Shown here: piece after piece, positions 6,534 to 9,542 of the stretch
Layout: each line of letters begins with the position of its first letter
Numbering within the stretch: position 1 is the first letter of the stretch
DNA from: JBBKWJ01 sp037968895
Lineage (GTDB): Bacteria > Actinomycetota > Acidimicrobiia > Acidimicrobiales > SZUA-35
Assembly (NCBI GenBank): GCA_037968895.1
Contig: JBBKWJ010000086.1
Span: 1 to 9,542, forward strand
Length of the DNA: 9,542 nt
Direction: 5' to 3'
Notes under the pieces: generated by a model
What the model saw: only the letters and a program-made list of their open reading frames with translations
What the model was told of the DNA's origin: nothing
Databases searched by the model: none
Made by a program: the position numbers and the translations under genes

Positions 6534-6584
6534 AAAAGCAGCCGCTTTTGACACCGAAAACGGTGCCGAAAAGCGGCTGCTTTT
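6534..6584. terminator. Bidirectional transcription terminator between converging operons
   Basis: A perfect 16-base inverted repeat (AAAAGCAGCCGCTTTT at 6534-6549 and its reverse complement at 6569-6584) encloses 19 bases. Inside the loop a second hairpin, CACCG-AAAA-CGGTG (6552-6565), extends the stem. Both strands end the stem in TTTT, so it can stop transcription from the left operon (ends 6523) and from the ABC operon (ends 6605). Each arm is itself a small hairpin (AAAAGC/GCTTTT), so other folds are possible. Confidence 0.9.
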
Positions 6585-6604
6585 AGAGTCGGTCGGTTGC
6601 GGTC

Positions 6605-7687
6605 TTACTCGCCGAGGCGGGCACCCGTTCCGGTATCGAAGACGTGTACTGGGCCCGCGACCTTTAGCTTGACGCTGTCGCCACGGTGCGGTGGCCGTTC
6701 GCCGTCGACACGAACGACGAGGCGCCCGGTTTCCCCGTGATTGTCGAAGTCAACATGGAGGAATGCATCGGCTCCGAGTTCCTCGACCACGACCACTTTC
6801 GCGTCGAATCCGTCATCAGCGATCTCGAGATGTTCAGGCCGAACGCCGAACGAAACGTCTTTGAGCTTCAACCGATCGATGTCGGCGAGAACTGCGTCTG
6901 GCAGCTCCGCTGAACTTGAGCCAAGTTTGGCGTGGCGGCCTTCGACCGGAGCCTTTACTAGGTTCATGGCGGGGGAACCGATGAAACCGGCGACGAAGAG
7001 TGTTGCTGGCCGTTCGTACAGGTCACGAGACGAAGCCACCTGTTGCAGTTCGCCAAAGTTCAACACGGCGACTCGATCACCCATGGTCATGGCTTCGACC
7101 TGGTCGTGCGTGACGTACACCGTGGTGACGCCAAGACGGGCCTGGAGGTCGGAGATTTCTGTGCGGGTTTGCACACGGAGCTTGGCGTCGAGGTTCGAAA
7201 GCGGCTCGTCCATCAGATAGACCTGCGGTTGGCGAACGATCGCCCGCCCCATGGCGACACGTTGGCGCTGGCCACCAGAGAGGGCCTTTGGCTTCCGGTC
7301 AAGGTAGGGAGTGAGGTCGAGAACCCGCGCTGCCTCTTCGACCTGCTTGCGACGCTCAGCTTTTGGCACCTTGGCCTGCTTCAACGCGAAGCCCATGTTT
7401 TCAGCCACGGTCATCTGGGGGTAGAGCGCATAGTTCTGGAAGACCATGGCGATGTCGCGGTCTTTCGGCGACACAGCCGACACATCTCGTCCGCCGATGT
7501 GAATGCTTCCTGCATTCACCGGCTCAAGGCCAGCAAGCATGCGGAGCGCCGTCGATTTACCCGAACCAGAAGGCCCGACGAGCACCAGGAACTCGCCGTC
7601 GGAGATCGACAGGCTGAGCTGGTTGACCGCCGGCTCAGTCGTGCCAGCGTAGATGCGGCTTGCTTTACGGAATTCGACATCAGCCAT
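6605..7687 (-). CDS. ugpC: ABC importer ATPase, MalK/UgpC/SmoK type
   Basis: This 360-residue ATPase powers the sugar or polyol importer encoded by the two upstream permease genes. Motifs in order: Walker A GPSGSGKST (38-46), Q-loop VFQNYALYP (82-90), signature LSGGQRQR (136-143), Walker B VYLMDEP with catalytic Glu161, D-loop SNLD (164-167) and H-loop His194 in VTHDQ. After residue 240 (GSPAMNL) comes the C-terminal TOBE/regulatory part typical of the MalK group, with FGVRPEHLEI. Length and motifs are normal and intact. The ATG at 7687 has AGGAG (7700-7696) 8 bases upstream and follows the permease stop by 15 bases, so it is the last gene of the operon. UgpC is the usual family label; with these permeases the true substrate is more likely a polyol or sugar than glycerol phosphate. 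ATPases of this type are sometimes shared between importers. Confidence 0.95.
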   Translation of the reverse strand: MADVEFRKASRIYAGTTEPAVNQLSLSISDGEFLVLVGPSGSGKSTALRMLAGLEPVNAGSIHIGGRDVSAVSPKDRDIAMVFQNYALYPQMTVAENMGFALKQAKVPKAERRKQVEEAARVLDLTPYLDRKPKALSGGQRQRVAMGRAIVRQPQVYLMDEPLSNLDAKLRVQTRTEISDLQARLGVTTVYVTHDQVEAMTMGDRVAVLNFGELQQVASSRDLYERPATLFVAGFIGSPAMNLVKAPVEGRHAKLGSSSAELPDAVLADIDRLKLKDVSFGVRPEHLEIADDGFDAKVVVVEELGADAFLHVDFDNHGETGRLVVRVDGERPPHRGDSVKLKVAGPVHVFDTGTGARLGE

Positions 7688-7702
7688 GTGTTCTGCTCCT
7701 GA

Positions 7703-8563
7703 TCATTTGATGGCGCCCATTGCGAGGCCACGAACCAACTTCTTCTGTGCTGCCCAACCGGCGAGCACCACTGGGATGCAGGCAAGCGTGGCGGCGGCAG
7801 ACAGCTTGGCAAAAAACTGTCCACGTGTATCGACTTGCGTTGTTACCCAGATTGGTGCGGTTGGCGCGTTGACGCTGGTGAGGGTGACCGCCAGGAAGTA
7901 CTCGTTCCAGGCGAAGATGAAACAAAGAAGGGCTGTCGCAGCAATACCGGGGGCAACAATTGGCAGCACGACTGACCAAAGTTGGCCGCCCAAGTTTGCG
8001 CCATCGATCTCAGATGCTTCGATGAGTTCACGTGGCACTTCAGAGAAGAACGACCGCATCATCCAGACGGCCAGCGGCAGGTTCATCGCCGTATAGAGGA
8101 CTATGAGAATCAGCCGCGTATCGAGCAGGCCGAGGGTCTTGGTGATGTAGTACAGCGGCAAGATCGCAGCGGCAATCGGCAAGAACTTCGTCGAGATGAA
8201 GAAGAAGAGAACATCACGCCATTTCTGGACGGGACGAATGGCCAATGCATACGCCGCCGGAATAGCCAATATCAACACGATGATGGTCGAAATGACAACG
8301 ACCAGCGCTGAGTTAGTGAACGCCGACGCAAACGTCAGCGTTCCAGGCGTGTCGCCCATTACTTCCCGGTAGCGGTCGAGGGAGGCATCGAAAGTGAACG
8401 CCGGCGTTTCGCTCTGGGCCACATCTTCAGATTTGAAGGAAGTGAGGACCATCCAGAAGACGGGGAAGAAGAACACCATCGAAAAGAGCCAGGCAAACAC
8501 GCCCATGATGCGCGACGCCCATTTGCCTTCGCCAACGACTTGGATCTCGTCTGAACCGCTCAT
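7703..8563 (-). CDS. smoG: ABC importer permease, MalG/SmoG type
   Basis: This 286-residue inner-membrane permease has about six hydrophobic segments (about 20-42, 83-108, 118-140, 149-170, 198-220 and 255-272). The cytoplasmic EAA loop that docks on the ATPase is ELIEASEIDGANLGGQLWSV up to VLPIVAPG (179-206), with the conserved Gly188. The first loop TSFKSEDVAQSETPAFTFD, the FLPIAAAILPLY segment and the ending GQFFAKLSAAATL...KKLVRGLAMGAIK strongly recall, from memory, the sorbitol/mannitol permease SmoG/MtlG, more than maltose MalG. The ATG at 8563 overlaps the stop of the other permease (ATGA), giving coupled translation. Polyol specificity is an inference; the binding protein, which sets specificity, is outside the window. 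Confidence 0.93.
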   Translation of the reverse strand: MSGSDEIQVVGEGKWASRIMGVFAWLFSMVFFFPVFWMVLTSFKSEDVAQSETPAFTFDASLDRYREVMGDTPGTLTFASAFTNSALVVVISTIIVLILAIPAAYALAIRPVQKWRDVLFFFISTKFLPIAAAILPLYYITKTLGLLDTRLILIVLYTAMNLPLAVWMMRSFFSEVPRELIEASEIDGANLGGQLWSVVLPIVAPGIAATALLCFIFAWNEYFLAVTLTSVNAPTAPIWVTTQVDTRGQFFAKLSAAATLACIPVVLAGWAAQKKLVRGLAMGAIK

Positions 8564-9498
8564 ACGACGTCCTCTCCCTCAAGTAGGTTTGAAATTACGC
8601 GAAGTGCGATGTTGGCCAAGATGATGGCGAAGAACACCACTATTACGCCGTAGGCGCTGGCTTGGCCGAAGCGCCAACCACCGCCGATCGATCGCTGGTA
8701 GACAAAGTAGGGAATGTTTTTCGCCCCACTCGCACCGCCCACTAACTGGTCAACGGTATCGAAGGTTTGGAGGACGTAGATAGACCCGAGCAAGATGCCG
8801 AGTTCGATATAGGAACGTAGATGCGGCAGGGTGATCTGGAAGAAGATCGCCACTGGTGACGCGCCGTCTACGCGTGCGGCTTCGAGCACGTCGGTCGGCT
8901 GGCTCTGAAGACCAGCCAAGATAATCAGCATCAAGAACGGGGTCCATTGCCAGACCAGCACGAGGATGACACTAAAGAGCGGGTATTTCGAGGTGAATTC
9001 GATGGGCTCGGCACCACCGCTACGAAGCATCCAGTTGAGGAAACCGTATGTGGCGTCGAATAGACCCGAGCGCCACACGAGCGATGCCGCTACTGGCATG
9101 ATGAGAAACGGCGTGATCAAAAGTGTGCGAACAAAGCCCTGACCAAAGAAGTTGCGGTCGAGTAACACCGCCAGAACGATGCCGAGGAAGGCGGAGAAGA
9201 AAAGCGTTCCGCCGGTGATCCAAAGCGTGTTAAGTGCGGCTTCTCGGAACGAAGCGTTTCCGATGAGTTCGGTGAAGTTTCTGATGCCGATGAACTCGAA
9301 TGGTTCTTTCGGCTTGTTGAAGACCCACTTATGGAGCGAGAACCAGAGAGTAATAATGAACGGCACCTGCGTTACCACAATGGTGAACAGGAGTGCCGGT
9401 AAAAGCGGAAGCCGCCGTAGCCAACGGTCGCGTTTCTCAGCCTCGGCCACAAGCGGGTTGCGGTCTTCAGGTGAGATGGTTGCGATTTCGTTAGCCAC
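8560..9498 (-). CDS. smoF: ABC importer permease, MalF/SmoF type
   Basis: This 312-residue permease pairs with the SmoG-type protein. It has a charged cytoplasmic N terminus (about 1-30), six hydrophobic segments (about 31-55, 88-113, 123-142, 174-197, 230-250 and 281-302) and the EAA loop EAARVDGASPVAIFFQITLP (206-225). The stretch from GQGFVRTLLITPFLIMPVAA to LVW (119-143) and WQWTPFLMLIILAGLQSQ (183-200) resemble SmoF/MtlF polyol permeases as I recall them. The start is GTG at 9498, chosen for its AGGGGA site (9509-9504) 5 bases upstream and for the normal N-terminal length. It is the first gene of the operon inside the window; the solute-binding protein usually precedes it. No regulator of this operon is visible. 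Confidence 0.93.
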   Translation of the reverse strand: MANEIATISPEDRNPLVAEAEKRDRWLRRLPLLPALLFTIVVTQVPFIITLWFSLHKWVFNKPKEPFEFIGIRNFTELIGNASFREAALNTLWITGGTLFFSAFLGIVLAVLLDRNFFGQGFVRTLLITPFLIMPVAASLVWRSGLFDATYGFLNWMLRSGGAEPIEFTSKYPLFSVILVLVWQWTPFLMLIILAGLQSQPTDVLEAARVDGASPVAIFFQITLPHLRSYIELGILLGSIYVLQTFDTVDQLVGGASGAKNIPYFVYQRSIGGGWRFGQASAYGVIVVFFAIILANIALRVISNLLEGEDVV

Positions 9499-9520
9499 GG
9501 CGGTCCCCTAGTTACGTGTT

Positions 9521-9541
9521 GTGTCGCAGATTAGGCGACAC
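9521..9541. repeat. Perfect 7-base inverted repeat ahead of the permease genes
   Basis: GTGTCGC (9521-9527) and GCGACAC (9535-9541) flank a 7-base spacer. On the minus strand this forms a GC-rich hairpin 23 bases before the permease GTG. No T-run follows, so it is not a normal terminator. It may mark the gap between the binding-protein gene and the permeases, where a stem can stabilise or attenuate the message, or it may be an operator. All three minus-strand frames stop near here, so no gene crosses it. Confidence 0.5.
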
Positions 9542-9542
9542 T

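Noticed and set aside
6143..6535. Minus-strand open frame with long Val/Leu runs that looks like a membrane protein
   Set aside because: It is the antisense of the Lys/Asp and PTTxP repeats of protein B; the hydrophobic pattern comes from reading GAC repeats in reverse, and no start signal or neighbour supports it.
7043..7702. Plus-strand 219-codon open frame
   Set aside because: It lies entirely opposite the ATPase gene, whose motifs are all intact, and shows no recognisable domain.

Overview
The window looks like a piece of an actinobacterial chromosome. The base composition is moderately high in G+C, GTG starts are used, genes are tightly packed with 4-base stop/start overlaps, and the secreted proteins are rich in Thr, Ala and Pro. 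An Acidimicrobiia-like lineage is my guess from general style; no marker gene confirms it.

Region 1 (1-2983, minus strand) reads right to left as a regulatory operon: an OmpR-family response regulator, its membrane sensor histidine kinase, a TetR-type regulator that overlaps the kinase by 4 bases, and the first 60 codons of a lipoprotein that runs off the left edge.

Region 2 (3086-6523, plus strand) is divergent from the two-component system and shares a 102-base intergenic region with it. It holds five close-packed genes: a secreted protein with an Asp/His-repeat tail (A), a single-pass membrane protein with a Thr/Pro/Ala-rich linker, an ApbE-type FAD:protein FMN transferase, a ferric-reductase-like heme membrane protein, and a second secreted protein (B) whose 71-residue core is a paralogue of A but whose tail is a Lys/Asp repeat. 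This looks like a membrane electron-transfer module with flavinylation, probably tied to metal or redox chemistry outside the membrane. No classical FMN-binding acceptor domain is encoded here, and the A/B family is not one I recognise. This operon is the most interesting part of the window.

A strong hairpin at 6534-6584 with T-runs on both strands ends this operon and the converging one.

Region 3 (6605-9498, minus strand) is an ABC sugar or polyol importer: two permeases that resemble the SmoF/SmoG (sorbitol/mannitol) type and a MalK/UgpC-type ATPase. The solute-binding protein gene would be expected just beyond the right edge. A small perfect inverted repeat sits in the leader at 9521-9541. 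I saw no tRNA, rRNA, CRISPR or insertion sequence.
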